Part shown: one piece after another, positions 17,090 to 24,809 of the stretch
How positions within the stretch are numbered: the first letter of the stretch is position 1
How the letters are laid out: every line of letters starts with the position of its first letter
NCBI GenBank assembly: GCA_031423755.1
Contig: JANPGC010000174.1
Coordinates: 1 to 62,426, forward strand
DNA from: JANMEX01 sp031423755
Lineage (GTDB): Bacteria; Pseudomonadota; Alphaproteobacteria; Rhizobiales; Rhizobiaceae
DNA length: 62,426 nt
Direction: 5' to 3'
The notes under the pieces: model-generated
Databases searched by the model: none
Told to the model about the DNA's origin: nothing
The model's input: the letters and a program-made list of their open reading frames with translations, nothing else
Made by a program: the position numbers and the translations under genes

Positions 17090-17539
17090 CTACAGCGGAA
17101 AGCGAGCCGGGTCATCGTTCCATGGGTCAAAGACGATCGCTCCCGATTCCCCGGTGTCCCTGACGTTCCTCGTCACCAGATAGAGCTGATGCTCGATAGC
17201 CGAGGCAGCAAGAAGAGTGTCGATCACCGGGGGTGCATGACTGGTCTGCCGCTTTACCCTGCCTGAGATTTCTCCCCAACGACGGACAATGCGATCACCA
17301 ACGGAAATCACGCGGCCCTTGAATCTCTCCTCCAGGGCGTCGCGATTGGCCATGTGCCGTTGCCGGTCAGGATGGTCTGCATCAAGGTTATGAATGCCCT
17401 TGTCATATTCGCCGAGGGTAAGGACACTGATAAAGAAATGGTTTTCGTTCTGGTTCTGCGCCCACATCTTCACTGATGGCGCGCCATTGGGGTTGATCAA
17501 TGCGGATATGACATTTGTGTCGAGCAACCAGCCTTTCAC
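17090..17539 (-). CDS. vapC: PIN-domain ribonuclease toxin, VapC family
   Basis: 149 aa. PIN-fold acidic residues are in place: Asp7 (LLDTNVIS), Glu44 (TLGEYDKG), Asp107 (PVIDTLLAASA) and Asp128 (TRNVRD). Such toxins are Mg2+-dependent endoribonucleases, usually cutting tRNA or rRNA. The ATG overlaps the antitoxin stop (ATGA, 17536-17539), the normal toxin-antitoxin arrangement. It looks full-length and intact. Confidence 0.88.
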   Translation of the reverse strand: MKGWLLDTNVISALINPNGAPSVKMWAQNQNENHFFISVLTLGEYDKGIHNLDADHPDRQRHMANRDALEERFKGRVISVGDRIVRRWGEISGRVKRQTSHAPPVIDTLLAASAIEHQLYLVTRNVRDTGESGAIVFDPWNDDPARFPL

Positions 17540-17844
17540 AGTTGAACGTCCCGCCCGCGGTCTTGTTCGCGCGCAAGATCAAGTTCGCCTAAGTGAAGGC
17601 CTTCCATGAATTGGATGAAGGGAACCTGCGGTTTGCGGGGCGCCAGCTGTTCGAGCTGTTCAACGCTGATAACAACAACCGCTTCACGTCCACGAACGGA
17701 GACCCGTTGCGGTCCCTCGCTGCGCGCAAGCCGGACGACTTCACTGAAGCGCGCCTTGGCGTCTTCGAGCTTCCATCCGCCACTTGCCAATCGCGTTGCG
17801 GCATCACCCTTGCCTGTCCCGGCACTTTTAACTGTCTTTCGCAT
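17536..17844 (-). CDS. Phd/YefM-family antitoxin
   Basis: 102 aa from ATG 17844 (GGGA Shine-Dalgarno 7 nt upstream); a TTG four codons earlier is possible. The Phd/YefM segment is WKLEDAKARFSEVVRLA then RVSVRGREAVVVISVEQLEQL; the C-terminal tail (HLGELDLAREQD) would wrap the toxin. Here a Phd-type antitoxin is paired with a PIN toxin, a common hybrid pairing. A basic 25-residue N-terminal extension (KSAGTGKGDAATRL) is longer than in most Phd proteins. Confidence 0.85.
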   Translation of the reverse strand: MRKTVKSAGTGKGDAATRLASGGWKLEDAKARFSEVVRLARSEGPQRVSVRGREAVVVISVEQLEQLAPRKPQVPFIQFMEGLHLGELDLAREQDRGRDVQL

Positions 17845-17860
17845 CGCTTTTCCCAATCTA

Positions 17861-17875
17861 GTCAGATGGTCAGAT
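17861..17875. promoter_or_regulatory. Direct repeat upstream of the antitoxin gene (candidate operator)
   Basis: Two copies of GTCAGAT with an 8-bp period (17861-17867 and 17869-17875), 17 bp upstream of the antitoxin start. Toxin-antitoxin operons are usually autoregulated through such sites; the assignment is by position only. Confidence 0.4.
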
Positions 17876-17934
17876 AATAGCGCAAACGCGATTGAATTGC
17901 CAGATGGGTTTAGAGGTTCGAGAAAACGCTGAAA

Positions 17935-20454
17935 TCAGGTCAGATCCACTTCAATTCTGCAACGCAGTCCGTCTGACAAAAACTCCCGTGCGACAATGGC
18001 GCCAGCCAGGCTCTTGTCGATCAGTTTTGCGCCATAGGCGTCTTGACCGTGTGGCTGTGAGATCCCCGCGCCGTGCTCCTGCCAAAGGACGACAAGCCTG
18101 CGCTTCCCTCCGGCGGCCCCAGCCATGGTCCATGACAGGCAGACGGTTCCCGTCTCTCCGGACAGAGCGCCATGTCTCATCGCATTGGAAGCAAGTTCAT
18201 TAAAAATCAGGCTGAATGGCACCGAATGCTCCGGGGGCAGCCTGACCTCAGGCCCTTCGATATCGACCCTGTGACGAATGCGCGACATGTATGGTGCCAG
18301 TTGCCGCCGTGCCAGATCGCCAAGCTCAGCGCCCTTCCAGTCATTGTCAGTCAAAACGTCTTGCGCGACGGAGAGACTGTGCACACGGCCGGAGAATGCC
18401 ACAGCAAACTCTTCCGGGTTCGAAGATGATTTGAGTGTGGAGCGTAGGATCGATTGAAGAACGGCAAACGAATTCTTCACGCGATGCGCCAGCTCGCGCG
18501 ACATCAGGATCTGGCGCGCCTCCCATTCCTTGCGGTCTGAAATATCGCGCACAGTGGCGGCTATCCCGGTCACAGTCCCGTCAGAGGCGCGCACGGGAGA
18601 CACTGACAATGACGCGAAAAAGCTGGTTCCGTCCTTGCGCAGCCTTTTGGTTTCCAAAGGACCCGCAATTTCGCCGGACCTGACTTTGACCATGATCCCG
18701 GCCTGTTCGGCACTGAATTCATCTGCCGCGAGAAGCGATATGTCACAGCCGACTATCTCTTCGGCAGAATAGCCAAACAGCCTTTCTGCAGCCGGATTCC
18801 ACGCCTCGATCTTTCCGTTCAACTTTACGCCGAACAAGGCGTCCTGGGATGCAGAGGCGACTGCCGCCATGCGGGCGGTGCCTGCTTCCGCGCGCTTTCT
18901 CTCAGTCACGTCATGGTTGGTTTCAAGAATGAAAATCTCGCCCTGCAATTCCATTATCTGATGCCGGCTCTCGACGAAAATGGTGTCTCCGGTTTTGGTG
19001 GTCTGACGAAGTTCCCCGGACCATGAGCCTTCTTTCAAAAGCTGTGCCATGATGTCGGTCCAAGGCATGGGGTGATGCGACTTCAAAAGCCCGTGGCTTT
19101 GCCGCCCCAGCGCCTCCTCGCGCGAAAAGCCGTAGAGCTGTTCGGCGCCCTTGTTCCAATCGACAATGCCGTGTTGGGGGTTCCAGACAAATATCGGCTC
19201 AAACGAAAGCTCAATCAGGCTTGCCTTCCGGTGGAGGGACTGTTCAGCTTCCTTGCGCGCCGAAATGTCGATGGTGGAACCCAGATAGCGCGTGATTTGG
19301 CCGCTTTCGTTGCGGAAAACCCGCCCTGAATCCATTACCCAGACATAATGGCCATCCTTGTGCGCCACGCGGTATTCAACCGTATAGTGATCGCTGGCGG
19401 ACACGTATGAATTCGTGTTCAGACCGCTGGTTGGCAGACGGTCATCGGGATGTTTGAGCGCAGCCCAGCCCTCAGGCGTTGCTGGTATCTCATCAGCGCC
19501 CCAACCGAGCAGCCTGGTCATGCCGCTGCTGCGCCAGACGGTGCCATTTTCAATGTCCGTGTCGTAGCTAAGCGTGCCAGCCGCAGCCTCGGTGGCGGCA
19601 AAACGCTCCGCGCTGATGCGCAAAGCATTCTCGAACCGCTTTTGCCGCGTGATGTTTTCCGTCACGCCAATAGCCCGTTCAACGACGCCGGTTGCGCCGC
19701 GCATGAACTTTCCGCTCACCCGCCAGAATGCCCGGTCGCCTCGCGGATCAATGCCGCGATACTCCAATGTGTAAGTGTCGCCGCGTGTCTGCGCCTCCTC
19801 GAAGGCTTGCAGGAGTTTGGGGCGGTCCTCCGGCAAGACAAAAAAGGCGCCATCTTCCGGGCGGTCGGTCAAGCTGCCTTCCGGGCAGCCTATGATCAGG
19901 GCCGAATTTTCCGCCCAATGCATTTTGTGGCCGACGAGATCTATTTCCCAAGCGAACATGCCCGCTGTTTCGGTCGCAAGACGCAAGCGTTCTTCTGCCT
20001 GTAGCTTGGCCTCATGTGATTCCTTCAGTTGTGTTATGTCCCATGCGACACCGACCAGGCGCGTCGGCCCTTCAGATGTGCGGTCAAGCACGCTGCCGCG
20101 CGCGGCAATCCAGTGCGTCTTGCCTCCCCAGACCGTACGGTATTCGAATTCATAGGAATCAAGACCGGCCCGCAGTTGCTCATGCAGGGCCCGCTGCCGC
20201 TGCCTGTCTTCCGGATGTATCAGCGCATCCGTCAATTCGACATTTTCCACATCAATCTTGTCTGGGCTGACGCCGTGCAGGGCGCACGTCTGATCCGACC
20301 AGCGCCGCTGACCGGTGACCAGATTCATCTCCCAGGTGCCCATTCCATTGGCAGAAAGCGAGAGCTTGAGTGTCTCCAGTTGCTTGCGCAGCCAGAAATC
20401 ATCGTTTGCCGATACCGATGTGCCGCCTGAAAAACCGTCAGAAGATGAGTCCAT
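17935..20454 (-). CDS. Multi-PAS HWE-family sensor histidine kinase
   Basis: 839 aa from ATG 20454 (GAGGG Shine-Dalgarno, 7-nt spacing). A frame extension to 20601 would contain the sigma-EcfG promoter and is rejected. About five PAS/PAC repeats occupy residues 20-630, each ending in a D-[IV]-[TS]-x-x-K/R-type linker (AWDITQLKE, TENITRQK, TIDISARK, NHDVTERK, VRDISDRK). The kinase domain has His657 in ELAHRVKNSFAVLQ, the Asn box NELASNAMRHGA and the HWE signature Trp-x-Glu (LWQEHGAG). No membrane segments, so cytosolic. Divergent from phyR and carrying its own sigma-EcfG promoter; a PhyK-like input kinase is plausible. Confidence 0.88.
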   Translation of the reverse strand: MDSSSDGFSGGTSVSANDDFWLRKQLETLKLSLSANGMGTWEMNLVTGQRRWSDQTCALHGVSPDKIDVENVELTDALIHPEDRQRQRALHEQLRAGLDSYEFEYRTVWGGKTHWIAARGSVLDRTSEGPTRLVGVAWDITQLKESHEAKLQAEERLRLATETAGMFAWEIDLVGHKMHWAENSALIIGCPEGSLTDRPEDGAFFVLPEDRPKLLQAFEEAQTRGDTYTLEYRGIDPRGDRAFWRVSGKFMRGATGVVERAIGVTENITRQKRFENALRISAERFAATEAAAGTLSYDTDIENGTVWRSSGMTRLLGWGADEIPATPEGWAALKHPDDRLPTSGLNTNSYVSASDHYTVEYRVAHKDGHYVWVMDSGRVFRNESGQITRYLGSTIDISARKEAEQSLHRKASLIELSFEPIFVWNPQHGIVDWNKGAEQLYGFSREEALGRQSHGLLKSHHPMPWTDIMAQLLKEGSWSGELRQTTKTGDTIFVESRHQIMELQGEIFILETNHDVTERKRAEAGTARMAAVASASQDALFGVKLNGKIEAWNPAAERLFGYSAEEIVGCDISLLAADEFSAEQAGIMVKVRSGEIAGPLETKRLRKDGTSFFASLSVSPVRASDGTVTGIAATVRDISDRKEWEARQILMSRELAHRVKNSFAVLQSILRSTLKSSSNPEEFAVAFSGRVHSLSVAQDVLTDNDWKGAELGDLARRQLAPYMSRIRHRVDIEGPEVRLPPEHSVPFSLIFNELASNAMRHGALSGETGTVCLSWTMAGAAGGKRRLVVLWQEHGAGISQPHGQDAYGAKLIDKSLAGAIVAREFLSDGLRCRIEVDLT

Positions 20455-20565
20455 TAGCTGACCCTCGTCTTCCAACACTGAATGCAATCCAACCGCATCT
20501 CTAACCCATGTGACCAGTTCGGAGTTTCTGTTTGGCACAATTTGGAGCATGCCCGCCGACCGGAC

Positions 20566-20591
20566 AACGCTGCAATGCCCATAATTGTTCC
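20566..20591 (-). promoter_or_regulatory. Sigma-EcfG promoter of the PAS-HWE kinase gene
   Basis: GGAAC (20591-20587), 17-nt spacer, CGTT (20569-20566) on the minus strand, about 111 nt before the kinase ATG. It is arranged back to back with the phyR promoter 68 bp away, so the divergent intergenic region carries one consensus promoter in each direction. Confidence 0.78.
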
Positions 20592-20658
20592 ACATTTTCA
20601 AAGAGCTGCGCCAAGATCAATACTGGCGCATATCCGTCTCATCCGCATCTGCGACAAC

Positions 20659-20683
20659 GGAACTTTTTCAAATTTGCGGCGTT
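20659..20683 (+). promoter_or_regulatory. Sigma-EcfG promoter of phyR
   Basis: GGAAC (20659-20663), 16-nt spacer, CGTT (20680-20683), 74 nt upstream of the phyR ATG at 20758. Positive autoregulation of phyR by its own sigma factor is the known pattern in alphaproteobacteria, which supports the assignment. Confidence 0.85.
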
Positions 20684-20757
20684 CGTGCTAAAATACGCTT
20701 AAAATGACGTTTTGTATGAAGCCGCATACTGGTCCTGAACATAAGGCGCAGCCGGCA

Positions 20758-21552
20758 ATGAACCTTTCGTCGACAGTTTCGCCACACCTGCCCTTTTTGC
20801 GGCGGTTTTCGCGTGCGCTCACGGGCAGCCAGCATAGCGGCGATTCTTACGTTGCGGCGGTTCTCGATTCGATCATCGCAGACCCCGCGTGCCTTAAATC
20901 CGCGACGGACATCCGTGTTTCCCTTTACCGGCAGTATTGCAGGATTTGGCAATCCGTTTCGTTCAACATGAAATCCAATGAGATTGCCGATCCGTTTGGC
21001 GGGCGGGCGCATCAAACGATGGCCCCGATATCACCCAAAGCACGCGAAGCATTTCTGCTTTCAGGCGTTGAAGGCTTTGGCGTTGACGATATCGGCCTGA
21101 TTTTGGACTGCAGTGCCGAGCAGGTCGAATTGCTGCTCGCCGAGTCTGCGGCCTCCTTTGCTTCTCAAGCAGCCACCGATGTTCTTGTGATCGAAGATGA
21201 GCCGATCATCGCAATGGACATTGAAGACATACTGCAATCCCTTGGCCATCGCATCACCGGCATTGCGCGCACGGAAAATCAGGCGCTTGAGCTCGCGGCC
21301 CGCGAACCGCCGGGCCTCATTCTTGCCGATATCCAGCTTGCAGACGGCAGTTCCGGCTTGGACGCGGTGACCAAAATCCTGCAGCGGTTTTCCGTGCCGG
21401 TCATTTTCATCACCGCATTTCCGGAGAGCGTCCTGACCGGAGAGCGCCCTGAACCGGCATTCCTGATCAGCAAGCCTTATTTGCCCGGCATGGTCAAGGC
21501 GGTTATCAGCCAAGCGCTTCTCACGCATGTCGAGTCAAGAGCAGCGGCTTAA
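20758..21552 (+). CDS. phyR: General stress response anti-anti-sigma regulator PhyR
   Basis: 264 aa from ATG 20758, where family similarity begins (LSSTVSPHLPFLRRFSRALT). N-terminal sigma-like domain (about 1-125, EcfG-mimic with region 2- and region 4-like helices) fused to a C-terminal receiver (about 140-260). Receiver residues: acidic pocket Glu146-Asp147-Glu148, phosphoacceptor Asp191 (ILADIQL), Thr219, Lys239 in a FATGUY-type motif (FLISKPYLP). When phosphorylated, PhyR sequesters the anti-sigma NepR and frees sigma-EcfG. Neither nepR nor ecfG is visible beside it, unlike the usual phyR-nepR-ecfG locus. Confidence 0.95.
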   Translation: MNLSSTVSPHLPFLRRFSRALTGSQHSGDSYVAAVLDSIIADPACLKSATDIRVSLYRQYCRIWQSVSFNMKSNEIADPFGGRAHQTMAPISPKAREAFLLSGVEGFGVDDIGLILDCSAEQVELLLAESAASFASQAATDVLVIEDEPIIAMDIEDILQSLGHRITGIARTENQALELAAREPPGLILADIQLADGSSGLDAVTKILQRFSVPVIFITAFPESVLTGERPEPAFLISKPYLPGMVKAVISQALLTHVESRAAA

Positions 21553-21571
21553 GGCGCGCAGCGTGTCTGTT

Positions 21572-21597
21572 GGAACCTTTGGCATGTCTGCCGCGTT
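21572..21597 (+). promoter_or_regulatory. Sigma-EcfG promoter of the 98-aa protein gene
   Basis: GGAAC (21572-21576), 17-nt spacer, CGTT (21594-21597), 20 bp after the phyR stop and 58 nt before the ATG at 21656. The spacing and the strong downstream ribosome-binding site support a separate transcription start for the small gene. Confidence 0.8.
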
Positions 21598-21655
21598 ACA
21601 AATGGTGCTGCGTTCAAGCGCGCGCGAACCCAAGATGCTGTTGAAGGAGAACGCC

Positions 21656-21952
21656 ATGTATTCTGCCAAAGACTATGATCAGGCGCTTCTGACGCCCGAG
21701 AGCATTTTCAATGATCCGATGGATGTGGTGACGACAGAGTCGCTTACGCCCGAGCAGAAAATGACTGTTCTGAAACGTTGGGAGGCCAACGCGCGGGATC
21801 TGGAGGTCGCCTCCAGCGAGAGCATGACGGGCGGCGCCCTGTCGAAACTGGATGAAGTCGGCGCTGCGATCGCTGTGCTGATGGAGCGCGAGCCGGTTGA
21901 CGAGAACACTGTCGTTCAGGTGCAGGCGAGCCCGTCGAGCACCGCTGCATGA
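21656..21952 (+). CDS. Conserved hypothetical stress-associated protein, 98 aa
   Basis: 98 aa from ATG 21656 with a strong AAGGAG Shine-Dalgarno; the frame continues upstream through the promoter and phyR end, but that part is not used. The sequence has SLTPEQKMTVLKRWEANARD and a later LSKLDEVGAAIAVL, a pattern I associate with small uncharacterised alphaproteobacterial proteins; I cannot name a domain. It sits where nepR is normally found but lacks the NepR helices. Acidic, no signal peptide or membrane segment. Function unknown. Confidence 0.75.
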   Translation: MYSAKDYDQALLTPESIFNDPMDVVTTESLTPEQKMTVLKRWEANARDLEVASSESMTGGALSKLDEVGAAIAVLMEREPVDENTVVQVQASPSSTAA

Positions 21953-21981
21953 CATCACCGAGACGGTTTGACTGACTTCGA

Positions 21982-22004
21982 GGCGGACCTGCGGGCCCGC
22001 CTTT
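21982..22004 (+). terminator. Probable terminator between the 98-aa gene and galU
   Basis: 8-bp stem with one mismatch (21982-21989 against 21994-22001), 4-nt loop, followed by TTTC on the plus strand. It lies in the 100-bp convergent gap 21953-22052. Confidence 0.45.
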
Positions 22005-22052
22005 CATGCATGCCGCACTTTCCGCGCTTGCAGCAGCTTCCGGCAGGTCTGG

Positions 22053-23015
22053 TCAGGCCGCAGCGGGCTGTTTTCTTGTAACCGGCATCCCCGCCCGCTC
22101 GTTGGCGTTGACGACACGCAGCGCCTCAGACGCGAGGGACCGCTGCAACAGTTTCTCAAGTCCAACCCTGAATGCGGGGCCGATGTCATCGCGCATCAAT
22201 CCATGAGCCACGTTTGCCATCAGGAACCCGAGCTTGTCGCCGCAGTCGAAGGTCACGCCTTCGAACTTGCAGCCCCAGAACGGCTGCTCGGCCATCAGCG
22301 CAATCATAGCATCAGTCAGCTGAATTTCGCCGCCGGCGCCTGGCTTTGCAGTCTCTATTTTGCCAAAGATTTCCGGCTGCAAAATGTAGCGGCCGGATAT
22401 GATGTGATTGGAAGGTGCTTGCTCGCGCTCCGGCTTCTCGATCATGCCTTTGATCGCCAGCGCCAAACCATCAGTTTTGCTGAAATCGACCACACCATAG
22501 CGGCTGACCTCTGCCCAAGGCACTTCTTCAACGGCAATGATGTTGCCGCCGCCTGTCTCGGCGTAGATGTCCATCATCTGTTTGAGGCAGCCGGGCTCGG
22601 ATTGCATCACCATATCAGGCAGCAACAGCGCGAAGGGCTCATCGCCAATCATGTTGCGCGCGCACCACACTGCATGCCCGAGCCCCAGCGGCTCCTGCTG
22701 CCGGGTGAAACTGGTCTGGCCCGCGCTAGGCAGATCATTTTCCAACAGGCCAAGCTCTTCCGATTTGCCGCGCTTGCGCAGGACAGATTCAAGCTCGGTC
22801 TGCTTGTCGAAGTGATCTTCAATCGCATTCTTGTTGCGCCCGGTGACAAAAACAAAATGCTCGATGCCCGCCTCGCGCGCCTCATCGACCGCCATCTGAA
22901 TGACGGGCCGGTCGACAATTGTCAGCATTTCCTTGGGGATAGCCTTTGTCGCGGGAAGGAACCTCGTTCCAAGTCCTGCCACGGGAAAAACGGCTTTGCG
23001 GATGCGCTTGCGCAT
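22053..23015 (-). CDS. galU: UTP-glucose-1-phosphate uridylyltransferase
   Basis: 320 aa. Makes UDP-glucose from UTP and glucose-1-phosphate. The nucleotidyltransferase motif KAVFPVAGLGTRFLPATKA with the following IPKEML, the acidic pair in LLLPDMVM and IEKPE are intact. UDP-glucose is the sugar donor of the NdvB cyclic glucan synthase encoded at 26593-35112, and both genes have a sigma-EcfG promoter. The gene is preceded by an 87-nt leader. Confidence 0.95.
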   Translation of the reverse strand: MRKRIRKAVFPVAGLGTRFLPATKAIPKEMLTIVDRPVIQMAVDEAREAGIEHFVFVTGRNKNAIEDHFDKQTELESVLRKRGKSEELGLLENDLPSAGQTSFTRQQEPLGLGHAVWCARNMIGDEPFALLLPDMVMQSEPGCLKQMMDIYAETGGGNIIAVEEVPWAEVSRYGVVDFSKTDGLALAIKGMIEKPEREQAPSNHIISGRYILQPEIFGKIETAKPGAGGEIQLTDAMIALMAEQPFWGCKFEGVTFDCGDKLGFLMANVAHGLMRDDIGPAFRVGLEKLLQRSLASEALRVVNANERAGMPVTRKQPAAA

Positions 23016-23102
23016 GGAGCGGCTCCTGAATTTGAACGGGCGGCTTCAAGGTTGATTGAGTACTCGCAAACCGCTTGAGCGACACACTGCCCACGCTACC
23101 GA

Positions 23103-23127
23103 AACGCGTTTGAAGCGACTTCGTTCC
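23103..23127 (-). promoter_or_regulatory. Sigma-EcfG promoter of galU
   Basis: GGAAC (23127-23123), 16-nt spacer, CGTT (23106-23103) on the minus strand. It lies in the 159-bp gap between the second kinase gene (ends 23175) and galU, 87 nt before the galU ATG. Confidence 0.8.
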
Positions 23128-23174
23128 TGCTGTCCGTCACATTCGTGAAATGCGACAAGATCAGGAAACGGACT

Positions 23175-24215
23175 TCATGCAGCCGTTGCCAGGATGGATG
23201 TGAACGTTGCCCGCGTGATGGTGATCGTCGTGCCACCGCTGCTCGTTTCGGTCTCAACCCTGCCATCCAGCTGCTTGGCCAAAGCTTGAACAAGCGTTGT
23301 GCCAAGGCCGCCTTTTTTGCCGACGGCTCTTTCCTTGATACCGCCGCCATTGTCGGACACGGACAGTTTCCAGTCTTCGCCGCTCACCTCATATCCGACC
23401 ACAACGCGGCCATCCTGCACGTCTAGCGGAAAGGCGTGCTTGAGCGCATTCATCACAAGCTCTGTAACGATCAAACCGATGCTGACCGCCTGCTGCGACG
23501 GCACCGCGCCGTCGTCTGCGACAACGGTGAGGGAAATTGGTCTGCGCTCCCGGATCATGGAGTCTTTGAGCGTCTCGCACAGCGTCGTCAAATAGTCGCT
23601 GACTTTGATATTATCGCCCGTTCCGGACGCCCGCAGGTGCTGCTGCAGCGTCGCGATGGACATCACCCTGCGATGCGCATCCTCAAGATGGCCGCGCGAT
23701 TCCTCCGAACTGACAGAGCGCGCCTTGAGCATCAGTATGCTGGCGACGATCTGCAGGCTGTTGGCCACCCGGTGGCTCATCTCGGAGAGAAGCGTGTCTT
23801 TTTGCTCGCTGAGAGTGATAAGCTGCCGCTCTGCTGCCCGGCGGGTGGTGACGTCCTCAATCGCGAGCAGAAGAGTGCTGTTGAGGTCGCCCTCGTAAAA
23901 GACTTTGCGCGCATTCAGCATCATCGTGCGCTGGCCGATGTGCGGAAAGTTTTGCTCGATCTCAAAATGGTCCATTACGCCGTGTTCGGGCAGGATCCGG
24001 TCAAGCAGATCGCGCAAATCGGGGTTGTTCCATTCACCTGAGCCAAGGTCATAAATTTTGTGACCCAATGTCTCGCCAGCGGTGGTCTGGAAAGTTGAAT
24101 AGAAGGAACGGCTGGCGGAAACCACGCGCAGGTCGCCGTCAAGCACGAGCAGAGAATCCCGCACTGTATCGACCATGGCCTGTGCCAATGCACGTCCGTC
24201 CTCAATGGTGTCCAT
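23175..24215 (-). CDS. PAS-HisKA_2 sensor histidine kinase
   Basis: 346 aa, cytosolic. One N-terminal PAS domain (about 10-125, with DSLLVLDGDLRVVSASRSFY) and a HisKA_2 dimerisation/phosphoacceptor domain with His148 in EMSHRVANSLQIVASILML, then a HATPase (ELVMNALKHAFP, VSDNGGG, GGLGTTLV). This kinase class commonly feeds PhyR-type or single-domain response regulators. No cognate regulator is adjacent, so it may act on the PhyR encoded 1.6 kb away. No exact EcfG promoter found upstream. Confidence 0.87.
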   Translation of the reverse strand: MDTIEDGRALAQAMVDTVRDSLLVLDGDLRVVSASRSFYSTFQTTAGETLGHKIYDLGSGEWNNPDLRDLLDRILPEHGVMDHFEIEQNFPHIGQRTMMLNARKVFYEGDLNSTLLLAIEDVTTRRAAERQLITLSEQKDTLLSEMSHRVANSLQIVASILMLKARSVSSEESRGHLEDAHRRVMSIATLQQHLRASGTGDNIKVSDYLTTLCETLKDSMIRERRPISLTVVADDGAVPSQQAVSIGLIVTELVMNALKHAFPLDVQDGRVVVGYEVSGEDWKLSVSDNGGGIKERAVGKKGGLGTTLVQALAKQLDGRVETETSSGGTTITITRATFTSILATAA

Positions 24216-24246
24216 AAGGTTCTTTCAGATCTGCGCATTCCCGAAT

Positions 24247-24271
24247 TGAACCACTTTACAGCTATTGCGTT
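24247..24271 (+). promoter_or_regulatory. Near-consensus sigma-EcfG promoter upstream of the CopG-like gene
   Basis: TGAAC (24247-24251), 16-nt spacer, CGTT (24268-24271), one mismatch to GGAAC-N16-CGTT, 80 nt before the CopG-like gene. Weaker than the eight exact matches; listed as possible only. Confidence 0.35.
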
Positions 24272-24351
24272 ACATTGACAGAACTAATCGCGCACCCATT
24301 GAAATTAGAATTAAAACATCCATATACCATCCACACAGATGGAAAGTTGTC

Positions 24352-24771
24352 ATGTCAGCAGAAATTTTGCGCCTTCACGACCGCATCAGCGAAAGCGAAA
24401 AGATCACGATCAACCTTGGATATGTTGATCTCGGTCACATCGACCTTTTGGTGCAGGACGGCTTCTACTCCAACCGGACCGATTTCATCCGCACAGCGAT
24501 CCGCCACCAATTGGCAAACCACGCCGATCAGGCGAAAAAGCTGATTGTGCGTCAGACGCTTGATCTTGGCCTCCGCCGCTACACCAAGGCAGATCTGGAA
24601 GCAGTGAAGGCGTCGGGAGAAACCCTGAGCATCAAGGTGCTTGGCTTGGTTACCATTGACACAGATGTGCCGCCAGCGCTCGCAGCAGAGACCATTCAAT
24701 CCATAACAGTCCTTGGCGCGCTGCATGCGGCCAAAGACGTGAAGGCCGCCCTGTCCGGGCGGATCAGCTGA
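24352..24771 (+). CDS. CopG/ribbon-helix-helix-type regulator
   Basis: 139 aa from ATG 24352 (GGAAAG 7-8 nt upstream); the frame is open further upstream but without a good start signal. The N-terminal third shows a ribbon-helix-helix pattern (EKITINLGYVDLGHIDLLVQ, then NRTDFIRTAIRHQLANH). The C-terminal part (SIKVLGLVTIDTDVPPALAA) is an extension of unknown role. Followed 38 bp later by the esterase gene, so the pair is probably an operon. Confidence 0.75.
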   Translation: MSAEILRLHDRISESEKITINLGYVDLGHIDLLVQDGFYSNRTDFIRTAIRHQLANHADQAKKLIVRQTLDLGLRRYTKADLEAVKASGETLSIKVLGLVTIDTDVPPALAAETIQSITVLGALHAAKDVKAALSGRIS

Positions 24772-24809
24772 ACCGCAACCCGACTTAACCCCACTTAAGG
24801 CAATAATTC

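Noticed and set aside
20455..20601. 49-residue N-terminal extension of the PAS-HWE kinase
   Set aside because: This stretch contains the EcfG promoter and precedes an ATG with a good GAGGG ribosome-binding site.
21656..21952. Small gene after phyR as NepR
   Set aside because: Position fits, but the 98-aa sequence lacks the compact two-helix NepR pattern and is longer than usual; it resembles a different small uncharacterised family.
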